Origin: Peribacillus muralis
GTDB taxonomy: Bacteria > Bacillota > Bacilli > Bacillales > DSM-1321
Direction of reading: 5' to 3'
Assembly (NCBI RefSeq): GCF_001645685.2
Contig: NZ_CP017080.1
Location: 3,029,051 to 3,093,050 of the forward strand
Length of the DNA: 64,000 nucleotides
Below are positions 25,657 through 35,821 of the stretch, piece by piece (the stretch's first letter is position 1; each line of letters begins with the position of its first letter). A program made the translations under genes and the position numbers. Under the pieces are notes generated by a model that saw nothing but the letters and a program-made list of their open reading frames with translations, was not told the DNA's origin and searched no databases.

Positions 25657-26186
25657 CATTATTCCTCCAAAATGATATTTTCATTTCTTTTGTTATTAAA
25701 TTTGGTAATTAGTTAAAATATCAATTAATTTAAATAACTAATATTCATACACTATTTTGTATTTTAACACACTCTTGCAATTATTCAATATCGCAATCAA
25801 TAGATTTATTTTTCAGAATATTACCATAAATCACATTGCTGTGCTCACCTTTTTCTCAAGCGCAAAGCTTATATGTGACCCTTCTTTATCTTTTTTCCTA
25901 AATGTTTCTTTTTTATGCAGATTTACGAATGAAAAGACCAACCAAGCTTGCGGGGCCAGGCTGTGGAGGAAGGCAAAGGAACACGAAGTTTATCTATCAT
26001 ATATTTTCGTGAAATTCGAATGTTGTTTTTTGATTGACACTGCTAGAAATAGGACGGAAAGCGAGCTCCCAAGTGTATAAACAAAATAGCGTTCACTAAA
26101 TAGCAAAAGGGGTCCGGAATTAAATCATTCCGAACCCCTTTTTTCTGAACGCGCCGAACGGGCGGTGCCTTCGTTTTATTAATGAC
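25657..26186. other. AT-rich region upstream of artP
   Basis: It holds the artP control region and, on the far side, the brxB terminator. Leftward, TTGCAA (25775-25780) and AATAGT (25751-25756) at 18-bp spacing are a possible promoter. TATGAATATTAG just inside it resembles half of an ArgR box. I see no real gene: the open frame through 25757-26080 has no ribosome site and an odd composition. Confidence 0.4.
26105..26145 (-). terminator. Terminator of brxB
   Basis: AAAAGGGGTCCGGAAT (26105-26120) pairs with ATTCCGAACCCCTTTT (26127-26142) with one mismatch. It is about 42 bases after the brxB stop, with runs of A and T on the flanks, so it works in both directions. Confidence 0.85.
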
Positions 26187-26624
26187 TTACACTTCTTCGC
26201 AATATTGATCGAAGTAGTCTTGTAATTTTTCGACAACTGACATCGGATGATGGCCTTCAATTTCATGGCGTTCTATCATCGTGATGATTTTTCCATCTTT
26301 AAGCAATGCGAATGATGGCGATGATGGCGGATACCCTTCGAAATAATCGCGCGCCTTCTCCGTCGCTGCTTTATCTTGCCCGGCAAAAACTGTCACAAGC
26401 TGGTCTGGACGTTTATCGTTATGGATGGCATGAGCCGCTGCTGGTCTGGCTATTCCCCCCGCGCAGCCACAAACGGAGTTGACCATGACAAGTGTGGTGC
26501 CTTTTTGTGCAAATACTTCTTCCACTTCCTCGGGAGTCGTCAATTCTGTATATCCAGCAATCTTAATCTCATCGCGAGCTTGTTTGACCACATCGTTCAT
26601 CAAAAAATTAAAATCCATATTCAT
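26187..26624 (-). CDS. brxB: Bacilliredoxin BrxB
   Basis: The 145-residue thioredoxin-fold protein has the CGC active site at residues 52-54 ([19 protein letters not shown]), the mark of the DUF1094/BrxA-BrxB family. In Bacillaceae it removes bacillithiol from S-bacillithiolated proteins after oxidative stress. The start is ATG 26624 ([12 protein letters not shown]), about 8 bases after AAGGGG; upstream codons lack conservation. It is monocistronic between two terminators. In B. subtilis the equivalent yqiW also lies next to the art genes. Confidence 0.9.
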   Translation of the reverse strand: MNMDFNFLMNDVVKQARDEIKIAGYTELTTPEEVEEVFAQKGTTLVMVNSVCGCAGGIARPAAAHAIHNDKRPDQLVTVFAGQDKAATEKARDYFEGYPPSSPSFALLKDGKIITMIERHEIEGHHPMSVVEKLQDYFDQYCEEV

Positions 26625-26794
26625 GGTTATGCCCCTTCCAAGTTTTCTCTTCAACTCTATCATAACAATTGCCACATCTCGATTCAATAAATTTACCTGC
26701 CATTTTGCCTAAAGGCTTAGACAAACAAGTTTAAAACGGAACCGAAGTGGGAAACATATGTCTAACAACGAGAAAGCTTCACTTCATACAAAAG

Positions 26795-26835
26795 GAAGGG
26801 ATATGCATAAACTAATGCATACTCCCTTTTTTTAC
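26795..26835 (-). terminator. Terminator of mutA-mutB-meaB
   Basis: AAGGGATATGCAT (26796-26808) pairs with ATGCATACTCCCTT (26815-26828) with one bulge, and T's and A's flank it. Its right edge touches the meaB stop codon. Confidence 0.8.
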
Positions 26836-27953
26836 TTAAGTGTATCCATAAAAGCTTGAAATGCCTGCTTAACGGCAGCGGTGACCGTTTTATTGCCAGA
26901 CATCACCTCATTTTCGAGGATGGGGAGCAGCTCCTTGACGGCTTCATTTTTATAAAACATCATTTTAAGCTGATGATCCATTAATGAATAAAGCCACTCC
27001 TTGGCTTGCATTCTTCTCCGTTCCTGGAAAACACCAGATTTCTTTGTCGTATCGGAAAAATCCTCCAATACATCCCAAAGCTCGGGTATTCCTTTTCCGG
27101 TTATTGCAGAACATGTATAGGCTTTCCCTCCCCACCCTTTCGTTGCCGGCTGGAGAAAATGCAGGATTCTGCTATATTCCGACTTCGTCCTAATCGCAAG
27201 CGGAATATTATCACCATCCGCTTTGTTGACCACAATCCCATCAACAAGCTCCATTATCCCTTTTTTCATTCCTTGTAATTCATCGCCTGCGCCTGTCAGG
27301 ACAAGGAGCATGAAGAAATCAACCATGCTTCGGACGATCGCTTCACTCTGACCGACACCGACGGTTTCAATAAGGATGACATCGAATCCTGCCGCTTCAC
27401 AAAGCAGCATCGTTTCCCTAGTTTTGCGATGCACGCCTCCCAAAGTACCTTCTGAAGGCGAAGGTCTGATGAATGCGAAAGGATTTCTTGCCAGTTCCTC
27501 CATCCTCGTCTTATCACCTAATATACTTCCCCCGTTAATGGAAGAACTTGGATCGACGGCAAGGACCGCAACCTTATGGCCTTTGTCACATAAATAGGTT
27601 CCGAACGTCTCGATGAACGTGCTTTTCCCGGCTCCTGGCACTCCTGAAATACCGATTCGAATCGACCGCCCCGTATGGGGAAGGAGTGAATGCAACAATT
27701 CCTGTGCATAATCAAAATGGTGGGCAGCATTGCTTTCAATCAATGTAATACCTTTAGCCAGCCTTGCCCTGTTCCCGGATAAGATCCCCTTTTTCAGTTC
27801 TTGGACCGATATGGGGGCATCTTGCTTTTTGACGAATCTGCTCGTTGATCCTTTGTTACGGTCAGAGGTCAATTCCACACCTGGTTTTAACGATGAAGCA
27901 AAACCCTCCTGATTGTTAGGATCGAACCATTCCGGCTTCTTGTGATCACTCAT
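26832..27953 (-). CDS. meaB: G-protein chaperone MeaB of methylmalonyl-CoA mutase (ArgK family)
   Basis: The 373-residue P-loop GTPase of the SIMIBI class has Walker A GVPGAGKST (about 101-109), AVDPSSSINGGSILGDKTRM (the ArgK/MeaB switch region), ILIETVGVGQSE and the base-recognition motif NKADGDN. MeaB protects methylmalonyl-CoA mutase from inactivation and gates loading of adenosylcobalamin. Its ATG overlaps the mutB stop by one base (TAATG), which fixes the partnership. Older annotations call the family LAO/AO transport ATPase, which does not fit this context. Confidence 0.92.
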   Translation of the reverse strand: MSDHKKPEWFDPNNQEGFASSLKPGVELTSDRNKGSTSRFVKKQDAPISVQELKKGILSGNRARLAKGITLIESNAAHHFDYAQELLHSLLPHTGRSIRIGISGVPGAGKSTFIETFGTYLCDKGHKVAVLAVDPSSSINGGSILGDKTRMEELARNPFAFIRPSPSEGTLGGVHRKTRETMLLCEAAGFDVILIETVGVGQSEAIVRSMVDFFMLLVLTGAGDELQGMKKGIMELVDGIVVNKADGDNIPLAIRTKSEYSRILHFLQPATKGWGGKAYTCSAITGKGIPELWDVLEDFSDTTKKSGVFQERRRMQAKEWLYSLMDHQLKMMFYKNEAVKELLPILENEVMSGNKTVTAAVKQAFQAFMDTLK

Positions 27954-30145
27954 TATTGGGCCACTTCTTCATATCCGAGGCGCCTGTATATTTCGAAAAG
28001 CACCTTTTTCGCTGCCTGGGGAATGACCGTTCCAGGCCCGAAAATGGCAGAAGCACCATTTTCCATTAAGTACTCATAATCCTGTGCCGGAATGACGCCG
28101 CCAACGATCACAATGATGTCTTCACGCCCCAGCTTCTTCAGTTCCGCCATAAGCTGCGGCAACAGGGTCTTATGTCCGGCAGCCAGTGAGCTCATGCCAA
28201 CTACGTGTACATCATTTTCGACGGCCTGTAGAGCCGTTTCTTCCGGGGTTTGGAATAATGGACCGATATCGACATCATAGCCCAAATCTGCAAATCCCGT
28301 TCCCACCACTTTTGCTCCGCGATCATGACCGTCCTGGCCCATTTTGGCCATAAGCAAACGCGGTCTCCTTCCTTCATTTTCAAGGAATTCCTCCGTCATG
28401 CGGACAACTTCCTCAATCTCCGCTTCCCTGGAGTATGCAGCGCTATAAACGCCGCTGACGGAACGGATCGTCGCTTTGTGGCGGCCGGCGACCTCTTCGA
28501 TCGCATCCGAAATTTCGCCTAACGAGGCCCTCACCCTTGCAGCCTGCACAGCCAATTCAAGCAGATTCCCCTCACCTGTACTGGCAGCCGCTGTTAAAGC
28601 CTGAAGAGCTTCGTCCACCATTGCCTGATCACGTTTCCCCTTCAATTCACGTAAACGCTTAAGCTGGCTTTCGCGAACGGCGGTATTATCGATCTCCAGT
28701 ATTTCAATAGGATCTTCTTTTTTCAAACGATATTTATTGACCCCGACGATCGTCTCATCTTGGGAGTCGATTTTAGCCTGCCGCTTTGCCGCTGCCTCCT
28801 CGATTCTCATTTTTGGCAGTCCGGTTTCAATCGCCTTTGCCATTCCTCCAAGCTCTTCGATTTCTTCGATATGGGCCCAGGCCCGCTCGATTAATTCATC
28901 CGTAAGTGCTTCTACATAATATGAACCTGCCCACGGATCGATGACCTTTGTAATTCCCGTCTCCTCCTGCAAATAAAGCTGTGTGTTACGGGCAATCCGT
29001 GCCGAAAAATCGGTAGGCAGAGCAATGGCCTCATCCAAAGCGTTCGTATGCAGGGACTGTGTATGTCCAAGAGCGGCTGCATGTGCTTCAATCAACGTCC
29101 GCGCAACATTGTTAAACGGATCCTGTTCGGAGAGACTCCAGCCAGAGGTTTGGGAATGGGTCCTCAACGCCATCGCCTTTTTGTTTTTCGGATCGAATTG
29201 TTTCATCAGTTTTGACCAAATGAAACGGGCGGCCCTCATTTTCGCCACTTCCATGAAGTAGTTCATCCCTACAGCCCAGAAGAATGACAGCCGCGGCGCG
29301 AATTTGTCGATGGCTATGCCTGCTTTCATCCCTGTACGTGCATACTCAAGACCATCTGCCAACGTATACGCAAGCTCGATATCCGCCGGAGCCCCAGCCT
29401 CTTGCAGATGATAGCCGGAGATGGATATGGAATTGAATTTCGGCATATATTTGGACGTATACTCGAAAATGTCAGCAATGATTTTCATCGACATTTCAGG
29501 CGGGTAAATATACGTATTCCGAACCATATATTCCTTGAGGATATCATTTTGGATCGTACCTGAAAGTTTATCCTGTGTGACGCCTTGCTCTTCTGCTGTC
29601 ACGATGTAAAAAGCCAGAATAGGCAGAACGGCACCATTCATCGTCATCGAAACAGACATCTGATCGAGCGGAATCCCATCGAAAAGGATTTTCATGTCCA
29701 AAATGGAATCAATGGCAACACCCGCCTTCCCCACATCACCGATAACACGGGGATGATCGGAGTCATAGCCACGGTGTGTGGCTAAATCAAAAGCAACGGA
29801 AAGTCCCTTTTGGCCCATCGCCAAATTACGCCTGTAAAAAGCATTGGATTCCTCTGCAGTAGAAAAACCTGCATATTGACGTACCGTCCAAGGGCGATTG
29901 ACATACATAGAAGGATAAGGTCCCCTTGTAAATGGAGCGATGCCCGGCATACTTTCCATATGCTCCAAATCCTGATTATCCGTTTTTACATAAAGCGGCT
30001 TGACCATTATTTGTTCGTTCGTTTCAAACACTAAATCATCAATTTTTTCTCCAACGGCTTTTTCAGCTTCTTTTTTCCATGCTTCAACGGTCCCTTTTCT
30101 TTCCGCCCTGATTGGGTTTATAGTTGAAAAATCCGGCTTTTTCAT
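27953..30145 (-). CDS. mutB: Methylmalonyl-CoA mutase, large (cobalamin-binding) subunit
   Basis: The 730-residue protein has an N-terminal TIM barrel ([20 protein letters not shown], about 70-90; later [19 protein letters not shown]). The C-terminal B12 domain has the cobalt-ligand motif DGHDRG with His607 ([20 protein letters not shown]), plus SLAAGHKTL and GGVIPAQDY. With MutA it isomerises (R)-methylmalonyl-CoA to succinyl-CoA using adenosylcobalamin. It begins one base after the mutA stop and ends overlapping meaB. Full length for the family and no frameshift. Confidence 0.95.
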   Translation of the reverse strand: MKKPDFSTINPIRAERKGTVEAWKKEAEKAVGEKIDDLVFETNEQIMVKPLYVKTDNQDLEHMESMPGIAPFTRGPYPSMYVNRPWTVRQYAGFSTAEESNAFYRRNLAMGQKGLSVAFDLATHRGYDSDHPRVIGDVGKAGVAIDSILDMKILFDGIPLDQMSVSMTMNGAVLPILAFYIVTAEEQGVTQDKLSGTIQNDILKEYMVRNTYIYPPEMSMKIIADIFEYTSKYMPKFNSISISGYHLQEAGAPADIELAYTLADGLEYARTGMKAGIAIDKFAPRLSFFWAVGMNYFMEVAKMRAARFIWSKLMKQFDPKNKKAMALRTHSQTSGWSLSEQDPFNNVARTLIEAHAAALGHTQSLHTNALDEAIALPTDFSARIARNTQLYLQEETGITKVIDPWAGSYYVEALTDELIERAWAHIEEIEELGGMAKAIETGLPKMRIEEAAAKRQAKIDSQDETIVGVNKYRLKKEDPIEILEIDNTAVRESQLKRLRELKGKRDQAMVDEALQALTAAASTGEGNLLELAVQAARVRASLGEISDAIEEVAGRHKATIRSVSGVYSAAYSREAEIEEVVRMTEEFLENEGRRPRLLMAKMGQDGHDRGAKVVGTGFADLGYDVDIGPLFQTPEETALQAVENDVHVVGMSSLAAGHKTLLPQLMAELKKLGREDIIVIVGGVIPAQDYEYLMENGASAIFGPGTVIPQAAKKVLFEIYRRLGYEEVAQ

Positions 30146-30146
30146 T

Positions 30147-32027
30147 TCATTCCACCCCTAGCTCATGCAATAATTCCTCTACCATGGCAATAGCATTCGT
30201 TTTAACATGAATAAAATCTTTGACACCAGCTTCGCTTAGGGTAATTTCCAGTTCCTTTTGCTGTTTGCCGGCACAATAAATATGGATATGTGGAAATCGC
30301 TTTTTAATCTCGCTAATGACGACTGCCGCGAATTCGCTGTAGTCAGCATCGCTCCCACAAACACAATAGATGGCGAGATTGGTTGAAGCGACGTACTCGA
30401 CTGCTTCCCCAATGGATTGACAGCCTTTACTTTCCAGCGTTTCGATCCCTCCTGCTGCAGTAAGTCCTTTTATGAAGTCGGCACGCGGCTTATGGGATTT
30501 GATGTCTTTCAAATTGATCAAGCCGATTTTCGGTGAAGCTCCGTTCGTTGCCTTGTGCCTTTCGCTGCGCATTCTAATCCTTTCGAACTGAACAGATATG
30601 CGTTCCAAGTTAATTGGCATGATTTCAATTGCCTTCTCAACCTTGATATATGATGTATGGCCTTCCTTCGCAGGGGCTTTCATAATCTTATCTGCTGGAT
30701 TCGGATATACATTCGTCCCGATCATGCTTTCTTTTCTATAAGCTGCCTTTTGGATTCTTTCTTGGAAGACGCTAGCTATTTCCTTCTGTAAAGTTCCTTG
30801 CTTGATCAACGGTATAATCCCTCCGGCCTCGTCGATTTCAAGGAATTTATTCCAAGCCTTTTCAGCCAATTCATCCGTTAATTGCTCAACATACCAAGAA
30901 CCGCCTGCAGGATCGACCACCGTCGTTATATTCGTTTCTTCTTTTAAGATCAAGTGTATGTTACGGGCAATTCTTTCCGCAAAATCATCCGTTCCGCCAC
31001 TAGCGTGATTGAATGGATGAATTTGAAGATAATCAATGCCTCCAATGGCGGCTGCAAAGGCTTGGTTGGTGGTCCGAAGGATATTGACGTGCTCGTCATA
31101 TAGCGTTTCCGTCAATTCGGACGTAACGGCATGAATCGACATTTTAAAATGATCCGGAGCTGTTTCAAAAGCTTCGCCAATACAGGCCCAAAGGCGCCTA
31201 GCCGCCCTTAGCTTAGCGATTGTCATGAAGTAATTGGAGTCCACTGCAAAAGAAAAGACGATTTTTTCGGCAAAGGCAGCGATAGGCAGTCCTTGTTTTT
31301 GCCCTTCCAATAAATAATGGACGGCAACCGACAATCCGTACGCAATTTCTTGCACGGCATTCGCTCCGCCATTATGATATACAGCCGTATCGATCAGGAC
31401 GGTTTTTAAATTTTGACCTACCTTTTGATATTCTTCGGTCGTCTTCACCCATTCTGCAAAATAATCGTCCATATCTTCCGGCAACTGGCCGACAATGAGC
31501 CATTGGGCAATGGGATCCTCTGCAAGTACGCCTGTCAATTGGGCATTATCGGATTTGCCTGCAGCTTTGAATTGTGCCAGAAATCTCTTTTGGCCACCTT
31601 TTAAATCCATGAAAACCGGTACAACCTTTAATGGAATATCCTTAATCAAGTTTTCAAACCTTACTCCTTCAGCAAGCAACCGGGCTGGGTATGCAGCGAT
31701 ATTTTGGCCGCGCTTGAAAGCTGCCAGCATTTTTTCATTCGCCTCTTTTGCCGTGATACCGCTTACAGGCTGGACGGCGAGCCAAGGATTTTCATGATAA
31801 CCCATGGGGGATGTTCCGCGCGTGAAAGGAAAGAACCCTGGTAATTCAACTTTTTTTGCTCTTGAATTGGCCGTTTCCGTATAGAGCGGATCTAGGGTGA
31901 TGCCTTCATATGTATCTGTTTTTAATTGGTCCATACTTTTACCTTTTAAAGTGACCTCCACCGCTTCTTTCCATTCGGCTAAAGAAGGCTCCGGAAAGGT
32001 TATGTTTCTTACATCCTTAAGCTCCAT
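30147..32027 (-). CDS. mutA: Methylmalonyl-CoA mutase, small subunit
   Basis: The 626-residue paralogue of MutB has the barrel start [20 protein letters not shown] but a degenerate B12 domain: the DxHxxG cobalt-ligand motif is missing. This is the normal state of the small subunit, which is structural. The C-terminus keeps a flavodoxin-like fold ([18 protein letters not shown]). The SD before ATG 32027 is weak. It heads the mutA-mutB-meaB operon, with a possible TATAAT about 105-115 bases before the start. Confidence 0.92.
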   Translation of the reverse strand: MELKDVRNITFPEPSLAEWKEAVEVTLKGKSMDQLKTDTYEGITLDPLYTETANSRAKKVELPGFFPFTRGTSPMGYHENPWLAVQPVSGITAKEANEKMLAAFKRGQNIAAYPARLLAEGVRFENLIKDIPLKVVPVFMDLKGGQKRFLAQFKAAGKSDNAQLTGVLAEDPIAQWLIVGQLPEDMDDYFAEWVKTTEEYQKVGQNLKTVLIDTAVYHNGGANAVQEIAYGLSVAVHYLLEGQKQGLPIAAFAEKIVFSFAVDSNYFMTIAKLRAARRLWACIGEAFETAPDHFKMSIHAVTSELTETLYDEHVNILRTTNQAFAAAIGGIDYLQIHPFNHASGGTDDFAERIARNIHLILKEETNITTVVDPAGGSWYVEQLTDELAEKAWNKFLEIDEAGGIIPLIKQGTLQKEIASVFQERIQKAAYRKESMIGTNVYPNPADKIMKAPAKEGHTSYIKVEKAIEIMPINLERISVQFERIRMRSERHKATNGASPKIGLINLKDIKSHKPRADFIKGLTAAGGIETLESKGCQSIGEAVEYVASTNLAIYCVCGSDADYSEFAAVVISEIKKRFPHIHIYCAGKQQKELEITLSEAGVKDFIHVKTNAIAMVEELLHELGVE

Positions 32028-32410
32028 TTGTAATCGCTTTCTTATCGCTTGTCATCTCAAGCGTCCAGCCTTTTTACGGAGAACGAACGCTCAGTCAGTT
32101 TAGATAAGAAAACCACCCTCCCATCGATATGATCTCGATTATACTAATATTCTATCATAATTTTCTTGCAATTTAAGGTAAGGGAACTATTTTCGCCTAT
32201 GAAAGGTTACAGTCAAAGAGCTGTATTACAACAGCCCTCTCTAAAATAATAGCAAAAATAAAATTTTTGTCGATGTTTTTCTAGGAAAAAGGAAGCGATA
32301 ATACCGCCAAACAAGATTCTTTTCAGCGAAATCCACTTGAAAAATCATCGGATTCCTAAAAAGAAGCTGCCATTGGCTGCTCTTTCATTCGTACGAAAAA
32401 CAAAAAAATG
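32028..32410. other. Upstream region of mutA
   Basis: The mutA promoter should lie here. On the minus strand TATAAT occurs at about 32137-32142 and TTGCAA at 32165-32170, but their spacing (22) is too long for one promoter; TATTAG, 16 from TTGCAA, is an alternative. I saw no riboswitch (no cobalamin B12-box), no cre-like palindrome and no gene. Confidence 0.4.
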
Positions 32411-32447
32411 TCAAAAGGGGTTCGGATAAAAATCCGAACCCCTTTGT
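32411..32447 (-). terminator. Terminator of the bkd operon
   Basis: CAAAAGGGGTTCGGAT (32412-32427) pairs with ATCCGAACCCCTTTG (32431-32445). In the leftward direction TTTTGACATTTTTTTG follows. It lies 38 bases after the bkdB stop. Confidence 0.88.
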
Positions 32448-32484
32448 CTGGAAACTGCCTATTTGGCCTTTCCTTTTCAATCTT

Positions 32485-33780
32485 TTAATAGATCGAGGTG
32501 TTGTCTTTGGAAATATTTTCGATGATTTCTTTGACCCTGGCAAGGAACCGGCCGCATACAAGACCGTCCAAAACACGATGGTCAAGAGATAGACAGAGAT
32601 TCACCATGTCACGTACAGCAATCATGTCATTGATCACGACTGGACGTTTTACAATCGTTTCGACTTGTAAAATCGCCGCCTGTGGATAATTGATGATTCC
32701 CATGGATTGCACCGAACCGAATGAGCCTGTGTTATTCACCGTGAACGTGCCGCCCTGCATATCCTCAGCTTTTAACCTGCCTGCCTTCACTTTTGATGCA
32801 AGCTCTTGTATCTCCCTTGCAATTCCCTTAATTGATTTTTCATCTGCATTTTTGATGACTGGAACAAACAAGGCATCCTCCGTCGCAACGGCAATCGAAA
32901 TATTGATATCTTTCTTCTGGATGATTTTATCTCCTGCCCACGTCGAATTAAGCTCAGGAAACTCCGTTAGTGCTTGTGCGACCGCTTTAACGAAAAAGGC
33001 GAAGTATGTCAAATTATATCCTTCTTTTTGTTTAAAGCCGGATTTAAGATTATCACGCAGTTTTACCATATTGGTTGCGTCCACTTCCACCATCGTCCAA
33101 GCATGCGGAATTTCGTGCTTGCTTTTTAACATATTGGAGGCGATCGCTTTACGCACACCAGTAACGGCAATTTCCTTGTCGCCAGCAGCAGTCGGAACAG
33201 ATGAAGCGTTAACTTCTGGTGCTGAGCGCCGAGTCATGGCAGGAGCTGCTTCATTGTGAGTCGGTTCGGTTGTTCGAGAAGGTTCGTCCATGCTAGGAAC
33301 GGCACCTGACTCAACAAGCTTTAGTAAGTCCTTGCGGGTGATTCGCCCTTCACTTCCCGTTCCTTTCACTTTGGAAAGATCGATTCCATGCTCCTGGGAG
33401 AGTTTCAACACGGCAGGTGAATAGCGAGCTTTCCTAGATTGGTCAGCTGTTTGCTGCACTTCTCCTGTAAGAGGCGCTCCAGCATTTTCTTCCGTTCGTG
33501 AAGCTGCTTGCCCTTGATTTTCAGTATCCTTGTTTGCCGATTCGACTTCAATTGAGCAAATGACTTCGCCCACGGCCAGCGTTTGGTTTTCTTCCGCTTT
33601 CAATTCCTTGACGATGCCGGTAAAGGAAGAAGGAACCTCAGCATTTACTTTATCCGTCATCACTTCAGCCAGCGGGTCGTATTTCGTGACATGATCGCCA
33701 GGCTTAACAAGCCATTTACTGATGGTTCCTTCTGTGACACTTTCGCCTAGTTGAGGCATCTTCATTAATTCCATAGCCAT
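32485..33780 (-). CDS. bkdB: Branched-chain keto acid dehydrogenase E2 (lipoamide acyltransferase)
   Basis: The 431-residue core subunit has an N-terminal lipoyl domain with the lipoylated Lys in MTDKVNAEVPSS (about 41-52). A flexible linker follows, then the E1/E3-binding domain YSPAVLKLSQEHGIDLSKVK (about 118-155). The catalytic acyltransferase domain shows the HRVLDG active-site motif near the C-terminus. It transfers branched acyl groups to CoA. ATG 33780 follows AAGGAGGAA. It is last in the bkd operon, 25 bases after bkdAB. Confidence 0.95.
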   Translation of the reverse strand: MAMELMKMPQLGESVTEGTISKWLVKPGDHVTKYDPLAEVMTDKVNAEVPSSFTGIVKELKAEENQTLAVGEVICSIEVESANKDTENQGQAASRTEENAGAPLTGEVQQTADQSRKARYSPAVLKLSQEHGIDLSKVKGTGSEGRITRKDLLKLVESGAVPSMDEPSRTTEPTHNEAAPAMTRRSAPEVNASSVPTAAGDKEIAVTGVRKAIASNMLKSKHEIPHAWTMVEVDATNMVKLRDNLKSGFKQKEGYNLTYFAFFVKAVAQALTEFPELNSTWAGDKIIQKKDINISIAVATEDALFVPVIKNADEKSIKGIAREIQELASKVKAGRLKAEDMQGGTFTVNNTGSFGSVQSMGIINYPQAAILQVETIVKRPVVINDMIAVRDMVNLCLSLDHRVLDGLVCGRFLARVKEIIENISKDNTSIY

Positions 33781-33805
33781 AAATCGTTCCTCCTTCTTAC
33801 AGTCA

Positions 33806-34789
33806 TTAATACTCAGCCAATTCCCTCATCGCTTTTTCCACTTTATCCGGATTGACCATAAAGTGTTTTTCCATCGTAGGAGCATAAGGCATGGCAGGCA
33901 CATCAGGTCCAGCCAACCGCCTTACCGGAGCATCCAGATCGAATAGGCAATTCTCGGCAATGATGGCGGCGACCTCACTCATGATGCTGCCTTCCTTGTT
34001 ATCCTCGGTAACGAGAAGCACTTTCCCCGTTTTTGAGGCTGCTTCGATGATGGCTTCCTTGTCTAAAGGATAGACCGTCCGCAGGTCCAGAACGTGAGCG
34101 GAAATTCCATCTGCAGCTAATTTTTCTGCTGCCTGCAGGGCAAAATGCACGCAAAGTCCATAAGAGATGACCGTAATGTCTTCCCCTTCCCTCTTCACAT
34201 CCGCCTTACCGATTGGCAGTACATAATCATCAGTTGGCACCTCTCCCTTGATCAGGCGATAAGCGCGTTTATGTTCAAAGAAAAGCACGGGATCTTCATC
34301 TCGAATGGCTGCTTTAAGCAGTCCCTTGACATCATATGGTGTGGATGGCATCACGATTTTCAATCCCGGCTGATTGGCAAAGATGGCTTCAACCGATTGT
34401 GAATGATACAAGGCCCCATGAATGCCTCCGCCATATGGAGCACGAATGACCATGGGACAGCTCCAGTCATTATTGGAGCGATATCTAATCTTGGCAGCCT
34501 CCGAAACAATTTGGTTAATGGCAGGCATGATGAAATCGGCAAATTGCATTTCCGCAATTGGCCGAAGGCCGTACATGGCTGCTCCAATTCCCACCCCCGC
34601 AATGGCAGATTCAGCTAGCGGCGTATCGATGACCCTGTCTTCACCGAATTGCTCGTATAAACCATTGGTTGCTTTAAAGACGCCACCTTTTTTACCAACA
34701 TCTTCCCCCAATACGAATACACGGGAATCTCGTTCCATCTCTTCCCTCATTGCCATCGTTACGGCATCTATATAAGAAATCACTGGCAT
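33806..34789 (-). CDS. bkdAB: Branched-chain keto acid dehydrogenase E1 beta
   Basis: The 327-residue transketolase-fold subunit shows MPVISYIDAVTMAMREEMER, VFVLGEDVGKKGGVF, DTPLAESAIAGVGIGAAMYG, APYGGGIHGALYHSQSVEAI and a C-terminal DVPAMPYAPTMEKHFMVNPD. With E1 alpha it forms the alpha2beta2 ThDP-dependent decarboxylase for the keto acids of valine, leucine and isoleucine. It starts 12 bases after bkdAA and has its own GGGG site. Operon position as in B. subtilis. Confidence 0.95.
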   Translation of the reverse strand: MPVISYIDAVTMAMREEMERDSRVFVLGEDVGKKGGVFKATNGLYEQFGEDRVIDTPLAESAIAGVGIGAAMYGLRPIAEMQFADFIMPAINQIVSEAAKIRYRSNNDWSCPMVIRAPYGGGIHGALYHSQSVEAIFANQPGLKIVMPSTPYDVKGLLKAAIRDEDPVLFFEHKRAYRLIKGEVPTDDYVLPIGKADVKREGEDITVISYGLCVHFALQAAEKLAADGISAHVLDLRTVYPLDKEAIIEAASKTGKVLLVTEDNKEGSIMSEVAAIIAENCLFDLDAPVRRLAGPDVPAMPYAPTMEKHFMVNPDKVEKAMRELAEY

Positions 34790-34801
34790 TCTATTACCCC
34801 C

Positions 34802-35797
34802 TTACTTTTGTGCATACACATGGTTCATCGCACTTTCAGCTTTCGGATATGAAGCATTTTCAGCATAATCAGTCGCTTCATTGACGATTTTCATGACCTC
34901 ATCGTTCATTTGTTTTTCAGACTCGTCATTCAAAATGCCCACTTCTCTCAAATAAGCTCCGAATGTTTTGATGGAATCCTTCGTTTTTGCTTCGGCCACT
35001 TCATCGGCAGTCCTGTAACTCCGGTCATCATCATCACTGGAATGAGGCGTGAGCCGGTATGAAACCGTTTCTACAAGGGTAGGACCTTCTCCCCTTCGTG
35101 CCCGATCGGCCGCTTCCTTCACTGCGGCGTAAACTTCCAGTGGATCATTCCCATCCACCGTTATACCAGGCATGCCATAGCCAATTGCCCTGTCGGAAAC
35201 ATTTTCACACGAAAGCTGTTTCGAAATCGGAACGGATATTGCATACTTATTATTTTCACACATGAAAATCACCGGTAGCTTATGCACACCTGCGAAGTTG
35301 GCACCTTCATGAAAGTCACCTTGATTGGATGAGCCTTCCCCGAACGTTACGAAGGTTACCAAATCCTTCCCTTCCATCTTCCCTGCAAGGGCAATTCCGA
35401 CTGCATGCGGGACCTGCGTCGTTACAGGAGATGAACCAGTGACGATCCTATTTTTCTTTTGACCAAAATGGCCAGGCATTTGACGTCCTCCGGAATTCGG
35501 GTCCTCCTCTTTCGCAAAACCTGATAGCATCAAGTCTTTTGCCGTCATTCCGAAGGTTAGCACCACACCTACATCCCGATAATAAGGCAATACATAATCC
35601 TTTTGCCGATCAAGTGCAAACGCTGCCCCAACCTGCGCAGCTTCTTGCCCCTGGCAGGAAATCACGAAGGGGATTTTCCCAGATCGGTTCAACAACCACA
35701 TCCGCTCATCAATCCTTCGGGATAATAGCATTGTCCGATACATATCTAGAACCGTTTCTTCGTTTAAGCCTAATTGTTCATGACGTTTTTCTGACAT
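34802..35797 (-). CDS. bkdAA: Branched-chain keto acid dehydrogenase E1 alpha
   Basis: The subunit is 331 residues (or 332 from the ATG one codon earlier). Thiamine diphosphate and magnesium are held by the motif GEGSSNQGDFHEGANFAGVH ... ENNKYAIS. The phosphorylation-loop equivalent is in YRLTPHSSDDDDRSYR. LSRRIDERMWLLNRSGKIPF is the usual start region. AGGAGG precedes two adjacent ATGs; I chose the second for spacing. It works with bkdAB as the first, committed step of the complex. Confidence 0.95.
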   Translation of the reverse strand: MSEKRHEQLGLNEETVLDMYRTMLLSRRIDERMWLLNRSGKIPFVISCQGQEAAQVGAAFALDRQKDYVLPYYRDVGVVLTFGMTAKDLMLSGFAKEEDPNSGGRQMPGHFGQKKNRIVTGSSPVTTQVPHAVGIALAGKMEGKDLVTFVTFGEGSSNQGDFHEGANFAGVHKLPVIFMCENNKYAISVPISKQLSCENVSDRAIGYGMPGITVDGNDPLEVYAAVKEAADRARRGEGPTLVETVSYRLTPHSSDDDDRSYRTADEVAEAKTKDSIKTFGAYLREVGILNDESEKQMNDEVMKIVNEATDYAENASYPKAESAMNHVYAQK

Positions 35798-35821
35798 CAT
35801 AAAACCTCCTGACCTTATTCT

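Noticed and set aside
25757..26080. 107-codon open frame on the plus strand
   Set aside because: It runs through the artP control region, has no ribosome site, is rich in Phe/Ile/Cys as AT-rich noncoding DNA tends to be, and matches no family I know.
32690..33259. 189-codon open frame antisense to bkdB
   Set aside because: Shadow of the conserved E2 gene with no ribosome site and a Ser/Thr-rich composition typical of antisense frames.
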